A stretch of 64,000 nucleotides of DNA from Gordionus sp. m RMFG-2023. Lineage: Eukaryota; Nematomorpha; Gordioida; Chordodea; Parachordodidae. Of this stretch, positions 11,850 through 23,530 are shown one piece after another. Within the stretch, counting starts at the first letter, position 1. Every line of letters starts with the position of its first letter. The DNA is taken from positions 56,769,561 to 56,833,560 of the forward strand of contig NC_088775.1 of assembly GCF_954871325.1 (NCBI RefSeq), written 5' to 3'. The notes under the pieces are model-generated. The model saw nothing but the letters and a program-made list of their open reading frames with translations, was not told the DNA's origin and did no database searches. Made by a program: the position numbers and the translations under genes.

Positions 11850-13050
11850 TTTATTTTAATATCCTTACAATATATATTTTTACCTATTTACTTTAAAAAA
11901 AGTTAAAAAATAACGATTATGACAATTGTCACTTTTCTATGGTAAAACTTCACTGAAATTTTATTTTAACATCTTTACAATATATATTTTTACCTATTTG
12001 CTTTGAAAAAATTCAAAAAAGTTCAAAAATAACGATTATGACAATTGTCACTTCTATGGTACATCTTCACTGAAATTTTATTTTAACATCTTTACAATAT
12101 ATATTTTTACCTAATTACTTTAAAAAAAGTTAAAAAATAACGATTATGACAATTGTCACTTTTCTATGGTTCATCTCTGAAATTTTATTTTAACATCTTT
12201 ATAATATATATTTTTACCTATTTACTTTAAAAAAATTCAAAAAAGTTAAAAAATAATGATTATGACAATTGTCACTTTTCTATGATAAATCTTCACTGAA
12301 ATTTTATTTTAACATCTTTACAATATATATTTTTACCTAATTACTTTAAAAAAGTTAAAAAATAACGATTATGACAATTGTCACTTTTCTATGGTACATC
12401 TTCACTGAAATTTTATTTTAACATCTTTACAATATATATTTTTACCTAATTACTTAAAAATTTAAAAAAGTTAAAAAATAACGATTATGACAATTGTCAC
12501 TTTTCTATGGTACATCTTCACTGAAATTTTATTTTAATATCTTATATATATTTACCAGTTTTATTTTAAAAAATTCAAAAAAGTTCAAAAATAACGATTA
12601 TGACTATTGTCACTTTTCTATGGTACATCTTCACTGAAATTTTATTTTAACATCTTTACAATATATATTTTTACCTGTTTGTTTTAAAAAAATTCAAAAA
12701 AGTTCACAAATAACGATTATGACAATTGTCACTTTTATATGGTATATCTTCACTGAAATTTTATTTTAACATCTTTACAATATTTATTTTTACCTATTTA
12801 CTTTAAAAAAATTTAAAAAAAGTTAAAAAATAACGATTATGACAATTGTCACTCTTCCATGGTACAGCTTCACTGAAATTTTATTTTAACACATTTACAA
12901 TATATAAATTTTTACCTATTTACTTTTCAAAAATAACGATTTTGATAATTTTTATTTTTCTATGATGGTACATCTTCACTGAAATTTTATTTTTACATCT
13001 TACAACATATATTTTTATCTAAAAAATTTAAAAAAAGTTAAAAATAACGA
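11850..13050 (-). repeat. ~119-bp tandem array, right arm
   Basis: The same unit as at 7980-8755, in mirror orientation. The palindrome core CAATTG is at about 11923, 12042, 12150, 12266, 12375, 12491, (variant CTATTG) 12604, 12723 and 12843, with a degenerate unit near 12940. Steps are 108-120 bases. Confidence 0.95.
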
Positions 13051-13307
13051 TTATGACTTAATTTAGTCGATTTAATTAGTTCTTTTAGTCGACTTAATTA
13101 GTTCTTAGTCGTTTTAGTCGACTATATTAGTCGTTTTAGTCGACTATATTAGTCGTTATAGTCGACTAATTAGTCCTTTTAATCTACTAATTAGTCCTTT
13201 TAGTCGACTAATTAGTCGTAGAATAATTTAGTTGCTGAAGTTTTTAGTCGAATTTTTCTACTAAAACTATTAGTTAATCGACTAAATTTAGTCGATTAAC
13301 AACACTA

Positions 13308-14005
13308 ACATTAACTATAAATTCTCCATTTATTTTACCTATAAATAAATTTATTGATTTAATAACTACTTATATAAAGAAAATTAAGGAAAACACACTT
13401 AAATTAATTCAATTTATTAGTTTATAAACGTACACATAATAGAAATATATTATTATTTAAAATGCGCGTTTATCATACAAAAAATATAGAAAGAAAAAAA
13501 ACATAATATCGTTTTAAAAGTTCTATGTCCCATCAATCAATGCATAAACATTGCTTCAAGGTTATGGTCCCACCTTTACTAAAGTAAAGAAATATAATTA
13601 AGTAGCTGATAAAACTCCTTTGAATTTTCTAGTTTTTTTATTGCAACCTCAATTCTAATGTAAAAAAGAAAAATTTATTTTTTATGAAAATGGATATTAA
13701 AAATATTTTAGTAAATTAATTCATAATAAAATTCAGAAATAAAAATTTATTTTTGATCTAAGAATATTTAAAAAAATTAGACTTATCAAGTAGACGAGTT
13801 AAATATATAACTTAAAACGACAATAAAAAAATCAACACATAATTTTATGGCGATTATTAATAAACGAATTATATTTAAATTCTATTTATTAAAAAAATAT
13901 AAAGATTATTTGTGTTTTTTTTGTGTAAAAAATAATTATATAATTAATAAGGTACATTATAATAATACTGCGATATACATAATTTTAAAAATAAATACAT
14001 AATTT
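13308..14005. other. AT-rich stretch without a recognised gene
   Basis: Only the right-hand target duplication (13308-13315) and AT-rich DNA are seen. Probably core sequence of the outer hAT-like element. Confidence 0.3.
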
Positions 14006-14009
14006 ATTC

Positions 14010-15690
14010 AAAATCAACTTCCCAAAAATTTAGGGATACGGGATGGCATTTTACTTCCCTTTTTTGTTATGCATTCCACTGCCTAGCTAAAGATCTTTTC
14101 GCTAGCAACACTTTGTTTTTTGCGCTAAGAAATCTTTGATCATTAACGATAAATGTGTATATATATTCCTAATATATTTGTTGTTTTTGCTACATCTTCT
14201 TTTAAATATAATGATATTTCGTCTATCAATGGATCCTTTAATTGTAACGCAGCCCTAAATAATATATTAAACATATATGTATATATTAATATATTTACTT
14301 TTTTAGAATATTATGTAATGTCGATATCCAATATATCATTTTCAGAGGCTGACGACTTTGATAATGAGATATATTTCATATATAAAGTTTTAAATTGATC
14401 AAAAAAGTCGGATTTATTTATGAATTTAGGTAAAAATTTTTGCTTAGTTTTAGGATTCAATATACTTAATATGAAATTAGATACTGATGTCATATGTTTA
14501 ATATATTTTACACATTTTTTAACATCACCCCCGCTGTATTTTTAAATATGGTATGTCAGTAATATATTGATTTAAGATATTTTCAATTCAAGTTATGAAT
14601 AATACCGCAGAACCAATGGTTGTATTGGCAGCTGATGATGCTTCTAAGGTAATTTTGTAAAAAGGTTTTAAAAACTCCTCTACATCTTTTAAAAATGTTG
14701 ATTCTTCGTTATTTATCAATAACAGGCCATCTTGTTGGCTGTTTTTTTTCCCTAATATATTTACTTCTTCTAAATTCTTTGAAAAAAATATTAAACATAA
14801 AAATTAACTTTATTACTTTGTTATTAGAGGATATTATTGGAATTTAGAATTCCATCTTGTTATAACATCTAGTGGAATGCGTGTATCGCCAGTTATGTCT
14901 ATATACTCTTGCTTATATTTTGGAGACATGCAGTTTTTTAACAAATTTATTTATTATTTCTTATGGCTATATAAAGATGAACCATACATCTCTTTATAAG
15001 TTTTATTCATTATACGTGATGTTGATACCATATTTTTGGCATTATCGTGAGTAATAGACATAATTTTTTCTTGAATTTGGAAAGATTCAAGAGAGGTTTG
15101 AATAGATTCGGATATTTCTAGGCCCTTATGTGAAGGCTTTATCTATAAGATCTAGGAGGGATATCATTTTCCAATCCTGATCTATATAATGAATGGTTTT
15201 TGAACAATAAAATAAAGAATTTATTCCCGTCCAAATGTCTGATGTTAAGCTTATTTTGCTATTTAGCTGTTTTTAATAAGTTTATTTTTGATTTCTCATA
15301 TAAATCCTTTACATAACGGGTACCCGTTTGTCGACACCATATCCTCTCATTTTTAAATATAATGAGAAGATATCTCTGAAATATTTACATTCTATTTTGT
15401 TAAAGGATATTTTGCTTTTTATTATATACCTCAATATCAATTTGTTTAGTTGAGTATTTTAGTGTGGGACTAATTTTCTTACCCCTACTCACGAATGTGT
15501 TTTTTTTTTCCACTCTCAAGTGAGAATGTGATTTAGTAACATGTCTTTAAATTTGCTAAAAATATAAGTTATAATCGTATTTTAAATTTAAAAATATGTA
15601 CTTGAGGCTGTATTTATACTATAATGTGTATTGCAGTGTATACATTTACCACGAGATTTCGTCGGAGTCATCTTAAATATATTTGGAATA
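14010..15690 (-). pseudogene. BED-type hAT transposase remnant, candidate enzyme of the long-arm element
   Basis: Minus-strand translation starts near 15685 with MTPTKSRGKCIHCNTHYS, a BED-type zinc finger start (C-x2-C). It continues with LEISESIQTSLESFQIQEK and a THDNAKNM block near 15060 (the hAT 'TDNA-NM' motif). Near 14480-14310 it reads SVSNFILSILNPKTKQKF and KSDFFDQFKTLYMKYISL. Near 14290-14170 it has a DPLIDEISLYLKEDVAKTTN stretch, and it ends near 14100 with VASEKIFS and CITKKGSKMPSRIPKFLGS. The last two are the dimerisation block usually read as SERIFS and KR-RL----L-KL. Many stops interrupt it. It lies in the core of the 6188-44544 nest, outside every later insertion I could bound, so it may be the nest's own transposase (inference). 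Confidence 0.7.
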
Positions 15691-15750
15691 CTCAACTTGC
15701 TAGATGTTGATATTTATGAAATATGTGATAAAAAACTAACATTTTAACTA

Positions 15751-15890
15751 TAAAAAATATATTTTATCTTAAAATTGATTCGTTGTTATTACACAAAAAG
15801 GTTATATTAAATTATATATATTTTATCTTTTAAAATCGATTCGTTGTTATTATACAAAAAGGTTATATTAAATTATATATTTTTTAAAAT
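15751..15890. repeat. Two-copy tandem repeat (~68 bp)
   Basis: TTGATTCGTTGTTATTACAC followed by AAAAAGGTTATATTAAATTA occurs at about 15774 and again at about 15837, with minor differences. Confidence 0.8.
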
Positions 15891-16008
15891 TGTTAAGTTT
15901 TAAAATATCGAAATATATTACATCGGAATCTGTGTCAAACCCAAGAAATTTGATTTCTTCATTGCCTATGCATGACTATTTTTTTCTGCATTGTAAATAC
16001 AATCACAT

Positions 16009-16383
16009 AAGGCCTATTATTTTATAAAGCATTGGGTATATGAGCCAAGCCGTAGCTCTAAACTCAGCCAGTTTTTTAATCGAAAAATCGACTAACTAAA
16101 GCCGGTTCATTGAGTCATGAGTTCGGCTGAGGCCCGACCCTTGCGCTATTTTTGAATAAATTTATTTTTACTTTCTCTAAATTGGTCATCAGATTAAATA
16201 ACTCCTGAGCCGGCTTGAGCCCGAGCCGAGTTTTTAAGAACACAGTACATAATTTAAATTACATATAATAAAAATATTAAAAATTACATCATCCTCTTTT
16301 TGTTGATAATCTATTATGGTATTATTCTTCTCTAACTCCAAATATCTAAATAAGGTCTTTTGATTTTATAAAACATTGGGTTC
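16009..16383. repeat. GAGCCGGC-type GC patch between direct repeats
   Basis: Within AT-rich DNA, 16040-16240 has motifs such as AGCCGGTTC, GAGTCATGAGTTCGGCTGAG and GAGCCGGCTTGAGCCCGAGC, partly inverted. It is flanked by similar sequences at about 16009 and 16352 (ATTTTATAAARCATTGGGT). It looks like a decayed MITE, and its family is unknown. Confidence 0.35.
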
Positions 16384-16415
16384 ATTAATTTAAATATAAA
16401 ATTAATATAAATTAC

Positions 16416-18809
16416 CAGGCGCGTAGGCAGGAATTTGGCGTGGGGGGGATAATTACAATTTTTAAAAATAAAATTATTGTTATTTAAAAATATCAAGCAT
16501 AAGTTTATTAGAATTAATAACTATTTCTAATACACAATTTTAAATTAATGTTAACTATAAAAATTAATAAACCGGCATATAAAAAACTATAAAATAAATG
16601 TGAATTAAAAATATTAAACGGATATAACAGGCGGATGAAAAACTATAATATAAATGTGAATTATAAAATATTAAATGGATATAACTAGCATATAAATCAC
16701 TATAAAATAAATGACCCAAAAATAGAAATTTTAATTTTTTCAGCCTTTAAAATTTATATATAGAGTATAAAAAATTTAAATGTTGGAAATATAAATTATT
16801 ACACAAGTTTCTTAGGAATAATTGTATTTTGTATGTAATAACTGAAAAAGTATATAAAAAAATATATAACACATTAAAAAATAAATCGCACAAAAAATAT
16901 TATTAAGAAGCATATTATAAATTTATAATGTAAAATCCAATCTTCGTTGAAATTGGGTTAATAATTCTATTATCTCATCCGTGCTTGGCGTCAAATTCAA
17001 AAGGGCCAAACCATTCAATATACTGTCAGATGTTGTACTTCTTAGGTATGTTTTTATTCTCTTAAAGAAGAGATGTTCTTTCATTAGTTGCAGTACTAAT
17101 ATGAAGAGTTGCTCATATATATAATAATTTTAATACATTGGGAAAATAATCTTAAAGATCTTTGAAATGATGCAAAACATCCATAGCATATTTTGGGTCT
17201 ATATAAACCATAGAACTTTTATACCATAGTTGGCATTCAGCTAATAAGGAATCATAAAATACTCTAACATTTTCATGAAATCTGCTAAATATTTTATTTT
17301 TTTTCTATTACCATCTGAAAAAGGTGGGAAGGCTTTCGTGGAAGTAGTATCTGCAGATTTCTAAGTGCTGCTTGTTGAATTAAAAACCGTTCATTTATTT
17401 GGGTTATAAATGTATCTAAGAGAGGTATAAAGGCATTTATTTTATAATACTCTTCTACTGACCCTATATTAATGTTAGGACGATGAGCTTGCCTTGCTGC
17501 AAGTCGAGGGAGACAAATGTTAAACTCGTATAACTCTGCTTTTGACTCAGAAATAACATATAAAATATGAAATCCTTCAACATCATTAACCCTAATTTTC
17601 CTGAGTTCTAATAAAATGCTCTCCGCTTTTCTCATCGTCTCAATTAAGTCATGTTATGTTATTGAAAATACATAAAATAGTTGTATAATATACATTCTAA
17701 TGAGAAAAAAAGTATAAGTAATGAATCCAATGATTTGCTTGCTTCTAAGGAAATATCTCTTTCAGGCAATTGTGATATTTCAGTAAGAGCATTAATAAGC
17801 GACTCTTCTAACTCTAAAGGCTGTTACTGCTTGATAGCGAAGATTCCACCATCTCGTTGAACAAGCTTTTTGCAATTTCATTCTCCTTGTTGGACAGGGA
17901 GTTTTTACAAATAATTCTGTTTACAGAATCACCTAGTACCTTAAATTTTACATGACCACAAATTACCTTCACTAACATTATTATTGTAATTCAAGCTTCC
18001 TGAATCCAAATGGCCACGTAATTCTAGGCCCTGCAATCCACAACAAAGAATGACCTCTATATTTAGTTTGATCTTACATTTATTTTCTTTTGCTATTTTA
18101 ATTCTATTTTTGTCAATATATGTTAAAATGGGAATCATATTCACACTTTGAATTAATTTTAAGAAATAATCAGTTCACAGCGTTTTTGATAATTTGTTTT
18201 TAACTTGATTGTCAAAGATTTCTCCAGCATCTTTGTACTTGTTGAATGGAGTCTTAATAAGACTGTTAAGATTAACTAAGAGGACACATATCTTGCAATA
18301 AGCTCCATTGTCTCGGATAGAGAATTCTAGCCATAACCATCTTGTAAAATAGCTGTTTTAAAATTTATACTTTCGATTAGCACATAAAGTTTGTGGATAT
18401 TGAAATTTGAGGGGTGGAATATAAATCTAACATTAAATAAAATATTTATCATAGGTATCTTTAATACCTTTATAAGAAGTATATGTCTTACTTCTAGGCT
18501 AATTATAAAATGTTATAAAATTATTTATACTTTTTTGTAAGATGACTAGGATTTTCATCCTCATCAATAATGTCCATAATTATTATTTGACTAGAAATTT
18601 AAAAATAATAGATAAATATTACGCCAAGGAAAACTTGAAATCGAAATTAATTGATAAAATAACTTAGTAAATGAATGTGATAAATAAATGGAATTAAATA
18701 TATACTTAAAAATAAAGAGAATGGAATAAATATAATATAAACAATTATCTGCATTTTTTGGCTGGGGGGAGGGTTTCTCCCTGCCCCCCCCCCGCTGCGT
18801 ACGCACCTG
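16416..18809 (-). mobile_element. hAT element copy A (CAGGCGCGTACGC ends), ZMYM1-like
   Basis: Ends are CAGGCGCGTAGGCAGG (16416) and GCTGCGTACGCACCTG (ending 18809), 2394 bp. The TSD is not clean: attac occurs on both sides but shifted by one base. The coding strand is minus. This is the longest of three copies (others 24545-26441 and 32823-34673) and lacks the GGCCCGG MITE that the other two carry. G and C runs border both ends. Confidence 0.8.
16930..18200 (-). pseudogene. ZMYM1-like hAT transposase remnant (copy A)
   Basis: The best piece (17635-17294) reads MRKAESILLELRKIRVNDVE, then NICLPRLAARQAHRPNINIG, then VEEYYKINAFIPLLDTFITQ and INERFL. This is the central part of hAT transposases annotated as zinc finger MYM-type protein 1-like. 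Near 17260-17030 follows CQLWYKSSMVYIDPKYAMDV and then HISTATNERTSLL, the C-terminal dimerisation block (usual form STATNERSFSTL). Stops and shifts separate the blocks, and the N-terminal zinc finger was not found. The enzyme would excise and insert the element; this copy cannot. Confidence 0.75.
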
Positions 18810-19178
18810 TATTACATTCCTCTTCTTTCTCTTGAGAATCCATTATTGTACTGCTATTTGAGCTTGAGAAGGTAGGAAAAACTATTCATTAATATTGATA
18901 ATTGTGAAATTTATTTTAATGATAGATTTATTTTGGGATAGAAAAACTAGGGAGGGATTGGTTATTTATTTTCTAAAATAATAATTTTAAAAAAATATAC
19001 AAAAAATTAGTGGTGCCAGCTAGGCGCTAAAATCATTCAAAATTAAAATAATAAATAAATAAAATCGCAAAATGTGATGATATTTTATTATAATTTATAT
19101 TCAAACAAACAACTAATAATATATAGTAGAATAGTATTATGATAAACATATGAAAATTAAAAATAATATTGACTATAT

Positions 19179-19515
19179 CAATGACATATAATAATACCTA
19201 GACTGACGATTCATTCATTAAAATGCATTTTTAAGCGTCGTTAAAAGCAAATCAGCTGGACCCGCCATTTTGGTAACCTTTATAATAATTATTTTCATGT
19301 TAAAAACTAATATTAAATTGATAACTTACTTTCTTATTATCTCGATGATCAGGCAATTCTTTAATAAAGTTTGCATCAGATATAATATAAAATTAGGCTC
19401 TCGTTTAAAATTTTAATATTTATTACAGTAACCAAGATGGCGTCTCTACCTGATTTGTATTGATGTACACTTTTAATGAATGAATCGTCAGTCTAGGTAT
19501 TATTATATGTCATTG
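19179..19515. mobile_element. 337-bp MITE with perfect 45-bp inverted ends, TSD gactatat
   Basis: The first 45 bases (CAATGACATATAATAATACC... at 19179-19223) are exactly inverted at 19471-19515. The 8-bp target duplication gactatat is perfect (19171-19178, 19516-19523). An imperfect inner inverted repeat follows (CCGCCATTTTGGTAAC against GTTAC-CAAGATGGCG). The perfect ends mean it is young. An 8-bp duplication suggests hAT, though the CAATGACATA end is not one I can place. Confidence 0.95.
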
Positions 19516-20126
19516 GACTATATATATTATATTCAGAGTGCAGAGGGGAGTATAGGATCTATAAAAAGAATTTATTTATTTTCTTGCTAAACATAAAAAA
19601 AGTTATAGGATTATTTGGATTTGATATGTCTGCTATATAATTATAATAACAATAGCGAATTTTCAGAAAAACTAATTTGAATGAGGTAAACAAAACAACT
19701 TATAATAAATCACAAGAGAATAAATTGTGATAATTTAAAAGAATATAAATTTTTAAGAAATATAATATATTAAGAATTCCTGTAGAGGAAAAGATTTGTT
19801 TTGTCGTTTAAAGAAAACGGGGTATGTACAGGGTTGCCATGCCTCCCCCTATCAGTGGGAGTCTCCCACAATTTTTTAGTTTACCCACATACATCTCACT
19901 CCCACAAAACTCCCACAATTAGAAATCTCCCACAATTTTTTTTTTAGCATTTTAATGTTTTTAATATATAAATAATAATTTTGAGAGACAGTATTTGATT
20001 ATTTTTATATTTATAAAATAAATTTTAAATATTTATTCGAAAAATATTCTTTTATTTTATTTTTCCGCTAATTTTAAATTCTCCATCCAATCCATTCGAC
20101 ATTTTCAAAATTTGAAGTTAGAATAG

Positions 20127-20247
20127 TATGGGAAACTAGTGCTTTTTTATATTTTTATTTATATATATACCATGATAGTTATCTTCTAGGTGAGATTTAG
20201 ATTGTGTTTTGAGGTTAAAGCACTAGTTTCCAATACTGATGTTGTTT
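20127..20247. repeat. Short hairpin with ~20-bp arms
   Basis: AGTATGGGAAACTAGTGCTTT near 20127 faces AAAGCACTAGTTTCCAATACT near 20219, one mismatch apart. It may be a tiny MITE that seeded the neighbouring duplication. Confidence 0.6.
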
Positions 20248-20765
20248 TTTGGACAATAAAATGTTATAATTAAATATATAAAAAGAAAAATTATTTTCAA
20301 TATAAATTGCTTATGTACTATTATATATTAAAAAATATATTATTAATATTAGAAGTAATATTTTTAAAAATTAGCAATGAAAGTGGAACCCATCTTAGAA
20401 AATATTATTATCCTAATCATCTTTAATCTAAGCTTAAAAAATCCTAAATATTATACATATTTTATATTTTTATTTATATATACCATGATAGTTATCTTCT
20501 AGGTGAGATTTAGATTGTTTTGAGGTTAAAGCATTAGTTTCCAATACTGATGTTGTTTTTTGGACAATAAAATGTTATAATTAAATATATAAAAAGAAAA
20601 ATTATTTTCAATATAAACTGCTTATGTACTATTATATATTAAAAAATATATTATTAATATTAGAAGTAATATTTTTAAAAATTAGCAATGAAAGTGGAAC
20701 TCATCTTAGAAAATATTATTATCTTAATCATCTTTAATCTAAGCTTAAGATAAGATATCCTAAGA
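20150..20765. repeat. 313-bp tandem duplication
   Basis: CATGATAGTTATCTTCTAGG occurs at 20171 and 20484, and the copies stay nearly identical through CTTTAATCTAAGCTTA. A related scrap (TTTTTAATCTAAGCATAA) lies near 49710. Confidence 0.9.
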
Positions 20766-21122
20766 GGCCGAGTTAATGGTTAAACAAAATTATAAAATGT
20801 CATGCCAGGATTTTTATAAATATCTTAATAACGACGGTAAACGTTTAGTTCCATTATTTAAATCTCATATAAAATATAATTAACTATAACTATTTGACTT
20901 TCTATATTTTATAAAATCTTATTTATACATTTGCATAAAATCAAATAAATTTATTTTTTACATTGTAAAATTAATATTTTGAATATTTTGGCAAATCATA
21001 AAAATAAAGAAGCATTACAATCTCCTCAAACATGACATCATATTAAATCTTATTAATAATTATCCGATAATAGTAATATTCTTACTTTGGTATTTCTGCA
21101 GCATAATTTAGTGAGCCTTTAT

Positions 21123-22300
21123 CAGGGCCGTAGCCAGGAATTTTCACTTAGGGGGGCCAAGTGCTTACTTGAGGGGGCCAATATTTTTTTAAAATCAAAC
21201 AAATAATTACACATTCATAGAAATTTTTTCCTATTTTTATTAAAAATTTAATAACAAAATAATACTATAATATGAATATACAAAACAAAATAATACTATA
21301 TAATATGCATATACCAAAATATTACTATAATAGAATACAGCGATTTTTATTTTTAAATTTTAATATAAATGAACTAAAAGATAAATTCTGCGTTATTCTT
21401 TTTTCATACGCCATTAATACTAAATTTTGTTTACGTTTATCCTTCATAGACTCTCTACTGCTTGATAAAATTCTCTTTAATGTAGAGAACGAGGCCTCAC
21501 AAGAAGCCGTTTATCGCTGCTGAGTAGCATTTATATAATTCTTTAAATGCATGATTATATTTTTTTTATACATAATATGTAAGATATTTTCAAAATTATG
21601 ATTTTCTTTAGCTTCCGAAGCTAGCAATCCTTTTGCTATCTTCATTTCATGATGCAGTGTTTACATATTTAAGTTTAAGAGGGATTTTAATGGGGCCATT
21701 TTATCTGATAAAAAATAATCAGGGTCAAGGAGGGGGGGGGCAATGTATTAAAAGATGAAAAAAGATTAAAATCATCTTCTGTAAATCGGTCTAATCAGTT
21801 TCTGATATTTCTGATGTAGTATTAATAGTAGTTTGTAGAGGTGATGATGTTGCTTGACATTTGTTTAACTTTAACTTAAAATAAGAGTTAATAACTGATT
21901 ATTTCTTCATAATTTTAAAATAAACGCTGTAAAATAAAATAACTGGTTATATATTATAATATAAATGTGATACCTATAGAGAATGTTATACACAACAAAA
22001 ACAAATGAAAAAAAAATGAATGAAGGATAATTTAATATTGGGTAAAAATAAAAATAAAACTGGATAGAAAAATACAAACTAGACATAAAAATAATCAATT
22101 CTAAATAGACATGTTTTTTAATATTTTTGAATAAATATTCAAAATTTATATTAAAAATATAAAAATAATCAATTCTAAAAAAAATTTTCAAATTTGGGGG
22201 GCCAGAAAAATTTTTGGGGGCCAAAGATTTTTTCTGGGGGCCAGGTTTGGGGGCCAAAAAATTTTTGGGGGGGCCGGACCCCCCCGTGGCTACGGCCCTG
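21123..22300 (-). mobile_element. Deleted derivative of the ZMYM1-like hAT, nested, TSD gcctttat
   Basis: Ends CAGGGCCGTAGCCAGG (21123) and GTGGCTACGGCCCTG (ending 22300) are flanked by identical gcctttat (21115-21122, 22301-22308). Inside, on the minus strand, it keeps the transposase C-terminus and N-terminal leader of the 39310-43746 element (the mirror of 42270-42780 and of about 39620-39850) but lacks the middle. It is a non-autonomous internal deletion product, in opposite orientation to its relative and inserted within the 19829-23681 hAT. Confidence 0.9.
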
Positions 22301-22449
22301 GCCTTTATTAAATTATATTCTTCTGATTGCAACTGCATATTAACAGCATATAGTAGATTTCCTATATGTAAAATTCCTAAATATACACTTCTGCCATTTA
22401 TTTTTGAAAATTATTTTCAAATAGGACAGCTTTTATAATCTATTTATTT

Positions 22450-22990
22450 TTTAAAGGTTTGTATTTTAAAATTCTACGATGGCGCGTATTAGGAGGAACC
22501 TGTCAACCAACATTATGCTGACTCAATTCTGTAAATACACTCTGGTTTTTGCCAAATTCACTGAGGAATTGATATTTCATATCTGGAGAAAATTTTTTTA
22601 ATAGTTTTATTAAAATGACATTAATTTTGTTGAAATAGGGGAGGATCAAGGGAAATGTTTTGATATTCCTTATTAGATGCATCTGTTAGAATTGCATATG
22701 TTTGCACATCTTTCAAATCGTCAAGAATTGACCTTCTGGATTTATATCCTAAAACATTGTTGATAGCCTTGCTCATTTTGTGTTCTACAAAGTATTCTAT
22801 TCATATATATTAGTCGTTAAATATTATGGGGAAAGATTCTACCAACATTGAGATGTTGAGTAACTCTCTGAATGTTGTACTGCATGATAGGTATTTACCA
22901 TTTCCGCAACTGTAGTTGCATCTATATTATTTTTCTTATTTTTGAAGAATATTTTTGTTTTGAAATAGATGTTGATAGAATGCCCTGTAC
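22450..22990 (-). pseudogene. hAT transposase N-terminal-half remnant
   Basis: Minus-strand translation gives KLVQGILSTSISKQKYSSKI, then VAEMVNTYHAVQHSESYSTS, then EHKMSKAINNVLGYKSRRSI followed by LDDLKDVQTYAILTDASNK, and EFGKNQSVFTELSQHNVG. The TYH-V-HS-SY-S block followed by a TDASNK block matches the region of hAT-like proteins between the zinc finger and the catalytic core, in the group with a DUF4371-like domain. Frames change several times. It should be the transposase of the 19829-23681 element, whose catalytic part is missing or unrecognisable. Confidence 0.55.
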
Positions 22991-23224
22991 TGATTTATGC
23001 TTTGAAAATTTTTGATACCTCAAAATATCATATTCCCTTCCCCCATTTATTTTTTTACATTGTAAAATTACAATTTTTTATAAAATTTTATCTTGTTTAC
23101 ATTCTTTTGTATTTAAAAAAGATCGTTGGTTATTATTTTTAAACAAAATTAATATATGATAATAAATCAATATGTTTTTTTAATAATAAAGATAGTACTC
23201 TAAGAAATTTTGTGTCGTACAGTA

Positions 23225-23530
23225 ATTACCTATTTTGAAAAATAGTTGGGTATTTTATTTTGGAAAATAGTTAACTATTTTATTTTGAAAAAGAGTTGGA
23301 TATTTTATTTTGAAAAATAGTTAGGCTATTTTATTTAGAAAAAGAAGTTGAATATTTTATTTTGAAAAATAGTTGGCTATTTTATTTTGAAAAATAGTTG
23401 GCTATTTTATTTTGAAAAATAGTTGGCTATTTTATTTTGAAAAAAAGTTAGCTATTTTATTTTAAAAAAAGTTAGCTATATTTTATTTTGAAAAATAATT
23501 ACCTATTTTATTTTGGAAAATAGATTAGAT
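23225..23530. repeat. Minisatellite, ~25-bp unit, about 12 copies
   Basis: Units of the type TTTTGAAAAATAGTTGGCTA / TTTTA follow one another with small changes (for example in the copies at 23355, 23380, 23405 and 23430). It lies just inside the right end of the CAGGGTTGCCA element. Confidence 0.95.

Larger units (their letters stand above)
7699..13307. mobile_element. 5.6-kb foldback-type hAT relative with satellite-bearing arms, TSD acattaac
   Basis: Ends are TAGTGTTGTTAAT (7699) and its inverse ATTAACAACACTA (ending 13307), flanked by a perfect 8-bp duplication acattaac at 7691-7698 and 13308-13315. Each arm has GTCGACTAA-type repeats at the tip, then an array of ~119-bp tandem units in mirror orientation: about seven units at 7980-8750 and about ten at 11850-13050. 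The two arms could pair into a hairpin more than 1 kb long. The middle holds a 166-bp duplication, a hAT MITE, a LINE end and an IS630/Tc1-type transposase, so it was probably enlarged by insertions. No transposase of its own is recognised, so it may have moved using another element's enzyme. Confidence 0.85.

Noticed and set aside
7980-13050. CRISPR-like array because of regular repeats.
   Set aside because: Units are contiguous ~119-bp tandem repeats without unique spacers, and the sequence is eukaryotic.
13308-13315. Reading TA/TA around 7701 and 13306 as a Tc1/mariner duplication for the foldback element, because a DDE transposase of that type lies inside.
   Set aside because: The perfect 8-bp acattaac immediately outside TAGTGTTG...CAACACTA is much better evidence. 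The IS630/Tc1-type gene is more simply an insertion.
21907-22438. The 143- and 74-codon frames around 21907-22438.
   Set aside because: They overlap the G-run terminus of the 21123-22300 hAT derivative and have no homology to its transposase frame.
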